A DNA stretch of 64,000 nt, taken from assembly GCF_003012705.1 (NCBI RefSeq), contig NZ_PXYL01000001.1:496001-560000 (forward strand). The letters are read 5' to 3'. Origin of the DNA: Pseudaminobacter soli (ex Li et al. 2025). Its GTDB lineage: Bacteria; Pseudomonadota; Alphaproteobacteria; Rhizobiales; Rhizobiaceae. Positions 26,185 to 35,863 of the stretch are shown piece after piece; within the stretch, counting starts at the first letter, position 1; every line of letters begins with the position of its first letter. Below the pieces are notes generated by a model that saw only the letters and a program-made list of their open reading frames with translations, was not told where the DNA came from and did not search any database. The position numbers and the translations under genes were made by a program.

Positions 26185-26475
26185 ATGACTGCGCAGAAGG
26201 AAAAATATTGGTCTGCCGAGGTCACAGCACATAGCAATGCGCTCGATCTCGAGCCGGGCGTCTTCGATTTGGATGACCCGCGGCAGATCGCCCAATCGCT
26301 GAAGCGTTCAGCCGAGGCCAGCACCCACCGCAAGGCGGGACCGTTCCAGTCGGCCATGTCGATGTTGAATTTCTACATCAACCGGGCAGGGCGGAACCTG
26401 TCGCCGGAGCGCAAAGAGGTGCTCGAAGCGGCCAAGGACGAATTGCGAAAGGCGTTCGGCAAGGAGCGGATGTAA
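26185..26475 (+). CDS. DUF3175 family small protein
   Basis: A 96-residue protein with the DUF3175 layout: KYWSAEVTAHSNALDLEPGVF, then a PRQIAQSLKRSAEAS segment, SAMSMLNFYINRAGRNL and an acidic/basic C-terminal helix. Function unknown; the family is common in rhizobia and often annotated near stress genes. ATG 26185 has GGAG 7 nt upstream. The open frame extends back to 25699, but that part is a shadow of the autotransporter gene. It is convergent with otsB, 5 nt apart end to end. Confidence 0.8.
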   Translation: MTAQKEKYWSAEVTAHSNALDLEPGVFDLDDPRQIAQSLKRSAEASTHRKAGPFQSAMSMLNFYINRAGRNLSPERKEVLEAAKDELRKAFGKERM

Positions 26476-26480
26476 TCATC

Positions 26481-27242
26481 TCAGCGGCTTGATGCCCCGA
26501 GTATTTCGTCCCGTAGCCACGCCTTGACGGTCGCCACGTCGGGCAGGATGTGTCGTGCGGCCGTCTCGGCCTTGGGGCGTACCCGGATCGAAACGCCGTC
26601 CAGCCGGTTGACCAATTCGAAGCCGCTTTCGTCGGACGTGTCGTCACCTATGAAGATCGGCCGCCTGCCAGAAAATGGCTCCAGTGCCAGGAAGCGGCGG
26701 ATCGCGGCGCTTTTCATGGCTTGCAGGGGGATGAGCTCGAGCCCGGCTTCGCCGACGACGACGCGGTATTCGGCCGAAAGACGCGGCAGGGCCAATTCCG
26801 CTGCCTTTTGCACGGCTGCAAGGGCATCGGGTGCCGCTCTTGTATGGATTGCCAGCACCGGCCCCTTGCGCTCGAAATAGACACCGACTGTGGAGCCGAA
26901 CTCCGCTTCCATTTCCGTGGCCAGTGCCGCAATGTCCGCAGGCTCGGTAGCTTCGACTACGGGTCCGTTCTGGCTAAGACGATGCTCCAGGCCGTAAAGA
27001 CCGGCAGCGCACAGCCGGAGCGGTGCAAAAAGCCTGTCGATCGCGGCGATCGAGCGGCCGCTGACGAAGGCCAACGCCCCATCGAGGCGGGCTTCGAGGG
27101 CGGCCAGCAGATCCAGCAATTCCCCGTCGACCGACACGGAATCGGGATGGTCCGCGTGTTCCAGAAGCGTGCCGTCTATATCGAGGAAAAGTGCATGCGG
27201 TCCGGGCTGCAGGCGTGGCGACTGGAAGCCTGATCCGGTCAC
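26481..27242 (-). CDS. otsB: Trehalose-6-phosphate phosphatase
   Basis: A 253-residue HAD-superfamily phosphatase. Motif I is FLDIDGTLLE (nucleophile Asp), motif II lies in AFVSGRS, Lys is in LQAMKSAAIRRFL and motif IV is IFIGDDTSDESGF. It dephosphorylates trehalose 6-phosphate, completing the pathway begun by OtsA. It starts with GTG at 27242, overlapping the otsA stop (GTGA), so the two are translationally coupled. Trehalose is an osmo- and desiccation protectant in soil rhizobia. Confidence 0.93.
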   Translation of the reverse strand: MTGSGFQSPRLQPGPHALFLDIDGTLLEHADHPDSVSVDGELLDLLAALEARLDGALAFVSGRSIAAIDRLFAPLRLCAAGLYGLEHRLSQNGPVVEATEPADIAALATEMEAEFGSTVGVYFERKGPVLAIHTRAAPDALAAVQKAAELALPRLSAEYRVVVGEAGLELIPLQAMKSAAIRRFLALEPFSGRRPIFIGDDTSDESGFELVNRLDGVSIRVRPKAETAARHILPDVATVKAWLRDEILGASSR

Positions 27243-29035
27243 CGCAGCGCTCCCTTTTTCTTCCCCATCAGCGGCACGACATTGGTCGACGTTTCGGCCC
27301 TCGCGGCAGGTTCGGTAGCTTCATAGGCTTCGTTGCGCTTGCGCAGACGTGCGGCATCCAGGAGCATGCTGCCGGCCCAGCGGTAGACATTGTTGCTGCG
27401 CACCACCTCGCGCATGCGGCGCATGCGATCCCGTTGCTCCTCTGCAGGCATGTTGAGGCCGCGCAACAGGGCCTCGCCCACAGCGCTTGGATCGTAGGGG
27501 TTGACGATCAGTGCATCGAGAAGCTCGCGCGAAGCACCGGCAAAGGTGCTGAGTATCAGGACGCCTTGCTCGTCGTCGCGGGTTGCCACGAATTCCTTGG
27601 CGACAAGGTTCATGCCATCGTGCAGGCTGCTGACCACGCAGATGTCGGCAGCGCGGTAGACCCGGCAGATATCTTCCTGGTTGTGATATTCATCAAGCAG
27701 GATGATGGGCTTGTACCGGTCGTTCCCGTAGCGCCGGTTGAATTCGTCGACATAGTCGAGGCACTGCCGGTGCAGTTGCTGATAAGCGGCCAAGGTGCCT
27801 CGGCTGGGTGCCGCGATCTGCAGGAACACCAGGCGCCCAACCCAATCCGGATTTTTTTGGAAGAACTGGTCCAGCGCCATGAAGCGATCGAGAATGCCCT
27901 TGGTGTAGTCCAGCCGCTCGACACCCGCGCAGAGCCACATGTCTTCTGCAAGGCCGTATTTTTCGAATATCTGCCGGCGGCATTCGGATGCCTTGGGCTG
28001 GTTTTGGAAGCCGACCGGAGGCCACTCGATCGAGATCGGGTAGGGGTGAACCAGCGTCGTGCTGCCGCGATAGGTGATCGAAGGGTCTTCCCGCTCGATG
28101 CGGCTTTCGAGGAAGCGGTCGACGCTCTCCGTGAAATTGTTGCAGTGGAACTGGATGTGGAAGCCGATGATCGAGCTGCCGAGCAGGCCGTCCAGGATCT
28201 TTTCGCGCCACGGGCAGATGCTGAACACCTCGGAGTTCGGCCAAGGTATGTGCCAGAAGGTGATGATGGTCGCATCCGGCAGGCGCTGGCGGATCATCCG
28301 CGGCAGCAGGGCAAAGTGGTAGTCCTGCACGAGCACGATCGGCCGCTCGTTCCGCGCTTCCTCCACCACGACATCGGCGAACTTCTGGTTCACCGCCTGG
28401 TACATTTCGAAATCCGAGGCGCGGAATATCGGCCGCGTGAAGGCAATGTGGCAGAGCGGCCAAAGGCCGTCATTGGCAAAGCCACAATAATAGCCCTGCA
28501 GCTCCTCATCGCTCAGCCAGACCCGGCGCAGCATGTAGCTCGGCCTGTCCGGCGGCACCTGGACGCGGTCGTTGTCGTCGACGGTCAAACGGTCGGCGGA
28601 GCCGCCGCCATAGGCGATCCAGGTTCCCGAGCAAGTGCGGGTGACCGGCTCCAGCGCCGACACCAGGCCGCTGGCCGGAACCAGGAGCTTCACCTTTCCG
28701 TCGACGAGGTTGTGGATGTAGGGCTCGCGGTTCGAAACGACGATCACCTGGGCATCCGGCAGTTCGCTTGCCAGAAGCTGGCGCAGCGTTTCCGGCGACC
28801 AGTTGACGAGAACGTCGTCGGCCGCCCTGCCGTTCTTTTCGAACTCATGCAGCAGCTTGGAGGCCTGGTCGAGGTTGGGTGGGTCGTTGGCAGCGGCGGG
28901 CGCCGAACGGGTCGAGCGCAGCCGCCACCATAGAAAGGCGGCCAGAACGACTGCCGAGACGGACAGCAGAAGGCTGACGGCCAGAACCGCCAGCACATTG
29001 ATGTCGAGGCTGAGCAGATTGGATTGGGCGTTCAT
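27239..29035 (-). CDS. otsA: Trehalose-6-phosphate synthase with N-terminal membrane anchor
   Basis: A 598-residue GT20 enzyme that joins UDP-glucose (or another NDP-glucose) to glucose 6-phosphate. Recognisable are [10 protein letters not shown], the [19 protein letters not shown] loop, [18 protein letters not shown], the [10 protein letters not shown] motif and the [13 protein letters not shown] nucleotide-binding region. It carries about 100 extra N-terminal residues compared with E. coli OtsA, including a strong transmembrane helix (about residues 12-38, ending in WWRLR), so it is probably tethered to the inner membrane. I chose ATG 29035, behind AGGAGG, rather than the 26-codon extension to 29113. 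It overlaps otsB. Confidence 0.92.
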   Translation of the reverse strand: MNAQSNLLSLDINVLAVLAVSLLLSVSAVVLAAFLWWRLRSTRSAPAAANDPPNLDQASKLLHEFEKNGRAADDVLVNWSPETLRQLLASELPDAQVIVVSNREPYIHNLVDGKVKLLVPASGLVSALEPVTRTCSGTWIAYGGGSADRLTVDDNDRVQVPPDRPSYMLRRVWLSDEELQGYYCGFANDGLWPLCHIAFTRPIFRASDFEMYQAVNQKFADVVVEEARNERPIVLVQDYHFALLPRMIRQRLPDATIITFWHIPWPNSEVFSICPWREKILDGLLGSSIIGFHIQFHCNNFTESVDRFLESRIEREDPSITYRGSTTLVHPYPISIEWPPVGFQNQPKASECRRQIFEKYGLAEDMWLCAGVERLDYTKGILDRFMALDQFFQKNPDWVGRLVFLQIAAPSRGTLAAYQQLHRQCLDYVDEFNRRYGNDRYKPIILLDEYHNQEDICRVYRAADICVVSSLHDGMNLVAKEFVATRDDEQGVLILSTFAGASRELLDALIVNPYDPSAVGEALLRGLNMPAEEQRDRMRRMREVVRSNNVYRWAGSMLLDAARLRKRNEAYEATEPAARAETSTNVVPLMGKKKGALR

Positions 29036-29239
29036 CTCCTTCGTCCTCCTGGGCGGAAGAGCGTGCCGGCAAGACGGTGTGGCCCGCAGCGGGGGCGAAG
29101 CCGGCGCAGTCACAAAGCGGTAGGCCGATCCTCAGGGAAAGCCCGGAGGCTCGACGAAGCGCTATGTGACGATGGTTCCGAACGCCGCGCAGCCGCTAGG
29201 GTTCCGCAATTTTTGCAGGTAGGACGAATAGGTGCCGCG

Positions 29240-31405
29240 CTAAGAGCGCATGATGACGGGCGTGGGACTGTGATCGTAGGTCTGTAGATCGGCGATCACC
29301 CGATCGCCGAAGCGCTGGAATGTCAGGTCGTACACCGCCTTACCAACGCCGAGATGGCGAACGGTGAGGCTGTCGATACCGATCGGCAGCATTGAGTTTT
29401 CGATCTGCACTTCGCCGCGCCAACCGTCGATCTGCACGCCCAGGCATGCCTGCAGGAGCATGAAAACGGCACCGGAAGACCAGGCTTGCGGCAGGCAGGC
29501 CACCGGATAGGCAATCGGCGCCTCGCCGACCGCACGCCCGAAGCCGCAGAACAGCTCCGGCAGCCGCATGTCGAAATGCACCGCCGCCTCGAAGGTGTTG
29601 CTCAACAGCCGGACGACGTGTTCGCGATAACCATAGCGCGCCAGGCCCGCCGCACAGATCGCAGTGTCATGCGGCCAGATCGAGCCGTTGTGATAAGACA
29701 TCGGGTTGAAGAAGATCTCATCCTCGGCCAGCGTTCGAATGCCCCAGCCGGTGTGGAACGGCGCCGACAGCAGCTGCTCAGCGACATGGTGGGCTCGATC
29801 CGCCGCAGGCAGCCCGGTAGAGAGTAGATGGCCGACATTCGAGGTCCGCACGCGGGTTGGTTCGTTGTCGCCATCGATCGCCATGGCGTAGAACTTGCGG
29901 TCCTCCATCCAGAACCGGTTCTCGACGGCCTGCCGCATCTTTTCCGCGCGCGCTTTCCAGGCTTCTGCGCGCAGCACATCGCCACGCCTGCTTGCCAGGG
30001 ACGCCAAGCGGTTATAGGCGGCAAAGGCGTAGCCCTGTACCTCCACTAGGGCAATCGGCCCGTTGGGAACGCGACCGTCCTCGTGAAAGACCGAGTCGTA
30101 GCTGTCTTTCCAGCCCTGGTTGGTGAGGCCGGTGTCGGCCGCGCGTTGGTAGGTGATAAAGCCGTTCGGGTCGCGGTCGATCGCACGATCCATCCATTCG
30201 GCTGCGGCCTGGATCGACGGCCACAGCTGGTCGATGAATTCCATGTCGCCTGTACGGTCGGCATAGGCGCAGGCGAGATACACATAGAGCGGTGTGGTAT
30301 CGACCCCGCCGTAATATCGGCCGAAGGGGAGTTCCTTCAGGATAGCCATCTCGCCCTTGCGGGTCTCGTGCATGATCTTGCCGGGCTCGGCATCGCTGAA
30401 GGGCGAGATTTCCGTGGCCTGATGTTGCGCGAGGAATGCAAGCACGCCGCGCGCGAGCCTGGGATCCACCCAGAGCATCTGCAGGGCCGAGATAACTCCG
30501 TCACGCCCGAAGGCGGTGGAGAACCATGGAATGCCCGCATAGGGGTAGGGGCCCGTCGCAAGGTCGGTGGTGAGCAGGGCGATGTCAGCGCGGGCGCGCG
30601 CTATCCAGTCGTTGAACACGCGGCCGGAGCTGTGGATCGTCGCGCCATGGCGCCTCTTGGAGCGCATCACGAAGCGTGCACGCGCCGCCGCTGCGCGAAA
30701 GCGCATTCGATTTGGGGATGTTGGGCCCCTTCCGATCTCGACGAACAATGTCTCGCGCACGCGCCTTGGCAGGCGGAGCACGAACTCGGCATGGTTTGCC
30801 CTGAGGTGCGTCGGAATCTGGGAAAACGAAATCGTCGCCTCGCGAACCACATCGTCCAGGCCGTGATAGCGCATGGTCACGCTGTCGCCGAACGGTTGCG
30901 CCTCGAAGGCCAGGCCGCGACGGCTGCGTTGCGAACCGCGCACTTCGAACATGTCGCGGAAATCGGCCTCGAAATGCAGCTTCAGCGGCAACTCGACTTC
31001 GCTTTCGCCGTAGTTGGACAGCGCGATGCGCTCATACATCCGGTCGTTCCAGATCAGCCGCGTGCGCTCGATATGGATGATGCCCTGCCGGGTTCTCCCG
31101 CCTTCACCGGAGGGCAGCGGCAGGTTGGTAAGGTTCGTCCGAAACAGGACGTTGTCCTGGCTCAGCGATGCGCCAAGCAATGATGGCGGCCGGTCGCCGA
31201 TGGTGAGGCGGTAAAGGGAGAGTATCCTGGTGTCGTCAAGAAACAGGCCGTCGCCGCCGCCATGGATGTCGCCATAGGAGTCCGCGACGACGAAGCAATC
31301 GCCGTGCTTGAGCGCATACTGGCGCGCCGGTTCCCTTGGCGCTTCTTCGTCCAGTGACGCCAATGCTATTGCCGGGTCCAGCTGTCTTTCATCGAGTTGT
31401 GTCAT
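29240..31405 (-). CDS. Amylo-alpha-1,6-glucosidase-like glycoside hydrolase
   Basis: A 721-residue protein. Residues about 30-235 are the GDE-type N-terminal beta domain found in bacterial debranching enzymes; residues about 270-700 are an (alpha/alpha)6 barrel with IPWFSTAFGRDGVISALQ, RYYGGVDTTPLYV, TNQGWKDSYDS and SYHNGSIWPHDTAI. It lacks a signal peptide. Likely substrates are glycogen branches or another alpha-glucan or oligosaccharide; relatives are often simply called glycogen-debranching proteins. ATG 31405 follows GAGG. It lies between otsA (205-bp gap) and a GT4 gene on the same strand, which suggests a carbohydrate-stress cluster, although the gaps argue for separate transcripts. 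Confidence 0.83.
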   Translation of the reverse strand: MTQLDERQLDPAIALASLDEEAPREPARQYALKHGDCFVVADSYGDIHGGGDGLFLDDTRILSLYRLTIGDRPPSLLGASLSQDNVLFRTNLTNLPLPSGEGGRTRQGIIHIERTRLIWNDRMYERIALSNYGESEVELPLKLHFEADFRDMFEVRGSQRSRRGLAFEAQPFGDSVTMRYHGLDDVVREATISFSQIPTHLRANHAEFVLRLPRRVRETLFVEIGRGPTSPNRMRFRAAAARARFVMRSKRRHGATIHSSGRVFNDWIARARADIALLTTDLATGPYPYAGIPWFSTAFGRDGVISALQMLWVDPRLARGVLAFLAQHQATEISPFSDAEPGKIMHETRKGEMAILKELPFGRYYGGVDTTPLYVYLACAYADRTGDMEFIDQLWPSIQAAAEWMDRAIDRDPNGFITYQRAADTGLTNQGWKDSYDSVFHEDGRVPNGPIALVEVQGYAFAAYNRLASLASRRGDVLRAEAWKARAEKMRQAVENRFWMEDRKFYAMAIDGDNEPTRVRTSNVGHLLSTGLPAADRAHHVAEQLLSAPFHTGWGIRTLAEDEIFFNPMSYHNGSIWPHDTAICAAGLARYGYREHVVRLLSNTFEAAVHFDMRLPELFCGFGRAVGEAPIAYPVACLPQAWSSGAVFMLLQACLGVQIDGWRGEVQIENSMLPIGIDSLTVRHLGVGKAVYDLTFQRFGDRVIADLQTYDHSPTPVIMRS

Positions 31406-31468
31406 GGCTTACCTCGTCCGAGCCTAACGCAGGATGAGGCCAAAATTGGACTGCCTGACATATCCGAT

Positions 31469-32539
31469 TCAGCTGGCAACCTGACTTGCGCGGCTGCGGG
31501 ACATGTCGAGCAATCGTGCGTATACCCTCATATAGTCACTTGTCATCCGCGAGACCGAAAAGCGGCGTTCGAAAACGGCGCGGACCCGGTCGCGGTCGAG
31601 TTCCCCGAGCTTCGCTACGGCCTGGACCGCGTCATCCACCGAGTTGACGACGAAGCCGGTCACGCCTTGGTCGACGACTTCAGGCAAGGCGCCGTTGTCC
31701 CAAGCGACGACTGGCGTTCCGAAAGCCATGGCCTCGATGGCGACGAGGCCGAACGGTTCCGGCCAGTCGATGGGGAAGATCAGGGCTGCGGCATTACCCA
31801 GGAACGCTTGCTTCTCGGCCTCGCCGATCTCACCGAGATATTCCACCTGCTGCCCGTCTATCAGCGGCTCGACCGTCTCGCGGAAATAGGTGCGGTCATC
31901 GTCCCCGATCTTGGCGGCCATCTTCAACCTCATGCCGGTGCGACGGGCGATTTCGATGGCCCTGTCGGGTCGCTTGTCGCGGGAAAGCCGGCCTAAGAAA
32001 GCGAGATAGCCGGCGTCGACGCTCATCTCCTCCAGCGGACGGTAGATATCGAGCGGCATGCCGTGATGAATCGTGCCCACCCAGTTGGCCTCCTCGAGCG
32101 GCCGCCGCTGGCTGTGCGAGATCGAGACCATCGGGAAAGACGGCCACCGGCGATAGGCGGGCTGCAGGTCCCTGTAATCGAGGCGCCCGTGGGGCGTCGT
32201 AACGGTGCGTTCCGGCATGTGCTCGAAGAACGGGAAATGCAGGAAGTGGCTGAGATGGAAATGCAGGATGTCGAACTCGCCGGCGCGGCGGCGCACTTCA
32301 TCCAGCATGGAATAGTGAGCAGCGGTGGCCGACTTCAGAGGGTGAGGATCAAGCCGCAGAGCTTGATCGCGAACCGCGGCCAGGCGCGCGCTTGTCTTGG
32401 AGTCGGCACTGGAGAACAAGGTGACCTCGTGCCCCATCCGCACCAGCTCATCGACGAGATAGCAGATGATGCGTTCGGTTCCGCCGTAGAACTTCGGGGG
32501 CACGGATTCATAAAGCGGAGCGATGTGGGCAATTCTCAT
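31469..32539 (-). CDS. Family 4 glycosyltransferase
   Basis: A 356-residue GT-B fold protein. N-domain: MRIAHIAPLYESVPPKFYGGTERII with the Gly-rich loop after the first strand. C-domain: LAFLGRLSRDKRPDRAIEIARRTG and the E-x7-E motif in EPFGLVAIEAMAFGTPVVAWDNGALPEVV. These are retaining transferases using nucleotide sugars; the acceptor is unknown. It is 63 bp upstream of the debranching-enzyme gene on the same strand and may be co-transcribed. The RBS is weak (CGGAA). Confidence 0.85.
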   Translation of the reverse strand: MRIAHIAPLYESVPPKFYGGTERIICYLVDELVRMGHEVTLFSSADSKTSARLAAVRDQALRLDPHPLKSATAAHYSMLDEVRRRAGEFDILHFHLSHFLHFPFFEHMPERTVTTPHGRLDYRDLQPAYRRWPSFPMVSISHSQRRPLEEANWVGTIHHGMPLDIYRPLEEMSVDAGYLAFLGRLSRDKRPDRAIEIARRTGMRLKMAAKIGDDDRTYFRETVEPLIDGQQVEYLGEIGEAEKQAFLGNAAALIFPIDWPEPFGLVAIEAMAFGTPVVAWDNGALPEVVDQGVTGFVVNSVDDAVQAVAKLGELDRDRVRAVFERRFSVSRMTSDYMRVYARLLDMSRSRASQVAS

Positions 32540-32950
32540 GAACGCATTCCGGTAAGCATCGACAGGCGTGCAACGCTCCAGCCAAGCGCTTGTTGCATCG
32601 GAAATTTTCGGCGGTCCAGATTTTCAGTCACAGCGTGAAAGCTGCATGAGGGGAAATGCCTGTCAGGCCTATGTCGCTTCTTCGCGATTAAATACCTGAC
32701 ATCGCGGATGTAAATCACCGATCATTTCTACTGGTATTTCATGAAGTCGCGTCAGGAATATTGCTTTCCAATTTAAGGTATAATTTCAATATTGTGGAAT
32801 TGTACCTATCAAAATTTGGCGTTTATCCTGATTTGTTATTGTCTGCCCCGCCCGGTAAAAATACTTTTGCGATACTTTCTTCAAAATTTGAGTTTCGCGG
32901 AAACCGAAAAGTTATTTTTCGACGGATCCATTCAGCGAAAGGAACGGGAA
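32540..32950. other. AT-rich divergent intergenic region with a TATAAT box
   Basis: The stretch from about 32690 to 32930 is conspicuously AT-rich against GC-rich surroundings. It includes a perfect TATAAT at 32779-32784 on the + strand, 167 bp before the Gly-Asn protein gene, without a good -35 at standard spacing. The AT-rich block may be a silencer/nucleoid-protein target, a recent insertion, or simply a strong promoter. No gene is seen. Confidence 0.45.
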
Positions 32951-33367
32951 ATGAAGAAGATTCTCTCGACCGCCATTGTGCTTTTTGCCACGACGGCTCT
33001 TGCCATCGCGGGGGGCAACATGGGTGGTGGCACCGGCGGCAGCGGTAATGGCAACGGTAACGGCAACGGCAACGCCGGGAGCAACAACGGCAACGGCAAC
33101 GGCAACAGCAATACCGGGTCGAACAACGGCAACGGCAACGGCAACAGCAATACCGGGTCGAATAACGGTAGCGGCAACGGAAACAGCAATTCCGGAAACA
33201 ACAACGGTAACGGAAACGGAAACAGCAATTCCGGGTCGAATAACGGCAACGGCAACGGCAACAACAACTCGGGCAACAACAACGGCAATGGCAACGGCAA
33301 CAACAACAAGGTGCCGAAGTCCGGTGGCGGCCACCATCATCATAAGAACCATAAGTCCGGCTACTGA
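32951..33367 (+). CDS. Small secreted Gly-Asn repeat protein with His-rich tail
   Basis: A 138-residue protein starting at ATG 32951, preceded by AAAGGAACGGGAA. Residues 1-20 are a clear signal peptide (MKKILSTAIVLFATTALAIA). The mature part is almost entirely Gly and Asn with some Ser/Thr: six 13-residue units of GSNNGNGNGNSNT type, ending with KVPKSGGGHHHHKNHKSGY. The low-complexity body would be disordered or amyloid/gel-forming, and the His cluster could bind metal. I recognise no characterised family. It is monocistronic, with a terminator about 140 bp downstream. Confidence 0.75.
   Translation: MKKILSTAIVLFATTALAIAGGNMGGGTGGSGNGNGNGNGNAGSNNGNGNGNSNTGSNNGNGNGNSNTGSNNGSGNGNSNSGNNNGNGNGNSNSGSNNGNGNGNNNSGNNNGNGNGNNNKVPKSGGGHHHHKNHKSGY
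33077..33310 (+). repeat. Six tandem 39-bp repeats coding for Gly-Asn units
   Basis: Six consecutive in-frame 39-bp units (13 residues each). Units 1 and 2 are almost identical at the DNA level; later units vary SNT to SNS to NNS. Such an array can change copy number by slippage. Confidence 0.88.
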
Positions 33368-33698
33368 TGCCGATTTGTGAATAGGCGGATCGCCGGCGCT
33401 CCATGGCGTCGGCCCGCATTAACGACTCCTTGACCAAGGGCTGCCATAGTCCAGCTTCTACGGTTGTGTATTGAGTACCGTGGCGGTCAACCGCCCAGGC
33501 AATAGCCCGCCATCCCCCAAGGGATTGGCGGGCTTCTGGTTTTAAGGAGGCCGCAAGCGGCCGCGCCGGCGAGCCGCGGTGTTTCTCAAAGCCGGATGAT
33601 TCCCGACATATAGCCGCCAGCTTTGTTGCGAATGCTTCGTTCCATCGAGGTGCGCGTTGAATTAGTTTCGGGCTTCCGCGGCAGAAACGAGCGATTCG
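33368..33698. other. Intergenic region containing a terminator
   Basis: About 330 bp between the Gly-Asn gene and the aminotransferase gene. Apart from the terminator at 33504-33543 I see a GC-rich hairpin-prone segment (GGCCGC-AA-GCGGCC near 33548) but no gene. Confidence 0.5.
33504..33543 (+). terminator. Rho-independent terminator
   Basis: AGCCCGCCA (33504-33512) pairs with TGGCGGGCT (33526-33534), extended inward by TCCC/GGGA, followed by TCTGGTTTT. Confidence 0.7.
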
Positions 33699-34553
33699 AT
33701 GGAACGGACAGTTTATGTGAACGGCGATTACGTCCCCGAGCGTGAGGCCAAGATATCGGTCTTCGACAGGGGCTTTCTCTTTGCCGACGGTGTCTATGAG
33801 GTCACCTCGGTCCTGAACGGCAAGCTGGTCGATTTCGCCGGTCATATGCGCCGACTGCGCCGCTCGCTGGACGAGCTTCAAATGCGAATGCCGTGCTCCG
33901 AGGAAGAGTTGCTGCAAATCCACCGCAAGCTGGTGGAGGTCAATGCGGTGGCTGAGGGCCTCGTCTATATGCAGATCACGCGCGGCGCTGCCGATCGCGA
34001 TTTCACCTATCCGGAATCGGCCACGCCGACGCTGGTTCTGTTCACGCAAGCCCGCCCCGTGATCGCAAGCCCGGTGGCCGAGCGGGGCGCGCGCGTCGTC
34101 ACCGTCGAGGATCTGCGCTGGGGCAGGCGCGACATCAAGACGGTGCAGCTTCTCTATCCGTCCATGGCCAAGATGATTGCCAAGGGGCAGGGCGTCGATG
34201 ACGCCTGGCTGGTGCAGGACGGCAAGATCACCGAAGGCACGTCCAACAACACCTATATCGTCACCGCGGACGGCACGATCGTGACACGGGATCTGTCGCA
34301 CGACATTCTTCCCGGCATCACGCGCGCAGCGGTGCTGAACTGCGTGCGCGAGCTGCAGATGAAGGTGGAGGAGCGCGCCTTTTCAGTCGAGGAAGCGCTC
34401 TCCGCGCGCGAGGCCTTCTCGACCTCCGCGACCGGCTTCGTCTGCCCGGTGGTGGAGATCGACGGCACCGTGTTGGGCGACGGCAAGCCAGGTCCGGTGG
34501 CGCGGCGGCTGCGTCAGATCTATATCGAGGAAAGCCTCAAAAGCGCGATTTGA
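33699..34553 (+). CDS. Class IV (D-amino acid/branched-chain type) aminotransferase
   Basis: A 284-residue fold-type IV PLP enzyme closest in layout to D-amino-acid transaminase: VYVNGDYVPEREAKISVFDRGFLFADGVYE at the N-terminus, the Schiff-base Lys in WGRRDIKTVQLL, and the GKITEGTSNNTYIV phosphate-binding region. It would interconvert D-alanine and D-glutamate (wall precursors) with 2-oxo acids. A branched-chain or ADC-lyase-like activity is the alternative. The start ATG 33699 has only a weak purine-rich RBS. It is convergent with the M23 peptidase gene. Confidence 0.85.
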   Translation: MERTVYVNGDYVPEREAKISVFDRGFLFADGVYEVTSVLNGKLVDFAGHMRRLRRSLDELQMRMPCSEEELLQIHRKLVEVNAVAEGLVYMQITRGAADRDFTYPESATPTLVLFTQARPVIASPVAERGARVVTVEDLRWGRRDIKTVQLLYPSMAKMIAKGQGVDDAWLVQDGKITEGTSNNTYIVTADGTIVTRDLSHDILPGITRAAVLNCVRELQMKVEERAFSVEEALSAREAFSTSATGFVCPVVEIDGTVLGDGKPGPVARRLRQIYIEESLKSAI

Positions 34554-34579
34554 CGGTTGGATCGCGGCGCTATCGAGTT

Positions 34580-35863
34580 TCACAGATAGCGCCCGATCTC
34601 CTTGCCTAGCTTGAGAAACCGCAGCGGGTTCACGGCTTCGCCATTCTGGCGAACCTCATAGTGAAGATGAGGACCGGTAGAGCGCCCGGTGGTGCCCACT
34701 TCGCCGACGACATCACCGAGGGAGACCTTTTGGCCTTCCTTGACGTCGATCCTGCTCAGATGGGCATAGCGTGTGGAAAAGCCGAAACCATGGTCGATCT
34801 CGACCATGCGCCCATAGCCGCCGTTCCATCCGGCCTTCACGACCGTTCCCGGCGCGGTTGCCCGCGCAGTGGAACCCGAAGGAGCGCGAAAGTCCATTCC
34901 CGAATGCAGGGCCGGCATGCCCAGAATAGGGTCCGTGCGCACGCCGAAAGTGCTGGAAACCGGACGCCCGGGGGCAGGGTTGGCTATCGGCAGACGACGC
35001 GCCGTTTCCTTCATCTTGTCCAGCCGATCCAGGCTTTCGTCGAGTTCCTGGACCTTGGCGTCGAACATGTGCGGATTGTCGAGGGCAATCAGCGGGCCGC
35101 CGACATCGCTCTTGCCATAGTCAGAATCGACCTTCACGCCGGAGGCCTCCAGCGCTTCGGAGATGGTGTCGGCCGTCTGGTAGGCGTTTTCGGTCAACGA
35201 ATCTATTCGAGCGATTTGATCGCTTTCGATCGTCTTCAGCGACTGTTTTATCGAGGCGAAGAGCTTGTCGGCGTGGTCGGCCGCCGTTTCGCTCTCCTGC
35301 GGGCTTTTGAGCAAAGACCAGAAGGCGCTTGATTTCGTTGGCGCCGTGGCGGCGAAGGCTGATGCCAGACTTGGCGCCGACGTGCCGTCGTCCGACAGGC
35401 TTGCGCGGATTTCGGGCTTGATGTCAGGTGGCGTCGCCGCGCTTGCTTGAGGTGTTTCGGCCGCGGCGGCACGGTCGAGCAGCGGGGCAAGGCGGCCGTG
35501 ACGGCTGCTGAGCTGCGCCTGCTGTTCAAGCAGTTCACTGACCTTGGTTTCGACGAGTTGCTGGTCGAGCAGCTGTCGGCTCGTGATGCGGTCGACCTGC
35601 GCACGCAGGGCGGAAATGCGGTCCTCATAGGCCTGCTGCAGGCGCGCCTGGCGCGCAGCCATCGCGCCGATGAGATCGTCGCGCAGGACCAGATAGGAGG
35701 TCGCGAGCAGATAGCCGATGACGATGGTCGCCAGCGTCGAGCCCAGGAAAGCCATTATCCAGGGCCGCACGGTGAAGTGCCTGATTTCATCGCCGCGCGC
35801 GATGATGACGGTGTGCGGTTCCTTGCGCCTGCCGAAACCAGTCGTCTGACCAGGGTGTTTCAC
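34580..35863 (-). CDS. Membrane-anchored M23 (LytM) family peptidase
   Basis: A 427-residue protein: short cytoplasmic N-tail, one transmembrane helix (about residues 32-60), a periplasmic coiled coil (about 65-125), a low-complexity linker, and a C-terminal LytM domain (about 310-415). The zinc/catalytic residues HSGMD and HLHYE are present, so it is probably an active DD-endopeptidase that cuts peptidoglycan crosslinks. The architecture resembles M23 proteins involved in polar growth of rhizobia (for example RgsM); orthology is not shown. Confidence 0.88.
   Translation of the reverse strand: MKHPGQTTGFGRRKEPHTVIIARGDEIRHFTVRPWIMAFLGSTLATIVIGYLLATSYLVLRDDLIGAMAARQARLQQAYEDRISALRAQVDRITSRQLLDQQLVETKVSELLEQQAQLSSRHGRLAPLLDRAAAAETPQASAATPPDIKPEIRASLSDDGTSAPSLASAFAATAPTKSSAFWSLLKSPQESETAADHADKLFASIKQSLKTIESDQIARIDSLTENAYQTADTISEALEASGVKVDSDYGKSDVGGPLIALDNPHMFDAKVQELDESLDRLDKMKETARRLPIANPAPGRPVSSTFGVRTDPILGMPALHSGMDFRAPSGSTARATAPGTVVKAGWNGGYGRMVEIDHGFGFSTRYAHLSRIDVKEGQKVSLGDVVGEVGTTGRSTGPHLHYEVRQNGEAVNPLRFLKLGKEIGRYL

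Noticed and set aside
27191-28933. 580-codon + strand frame opposite otsA
   Set aside because: Antisense shadow of otsA with no domain or RBS.
33077-33310. CRISPR-like array
   Set aside because: The 39-bp periodicity has no spacers. The units are contiguous coding repeats for Gly-Asn residues after a signal peptide.
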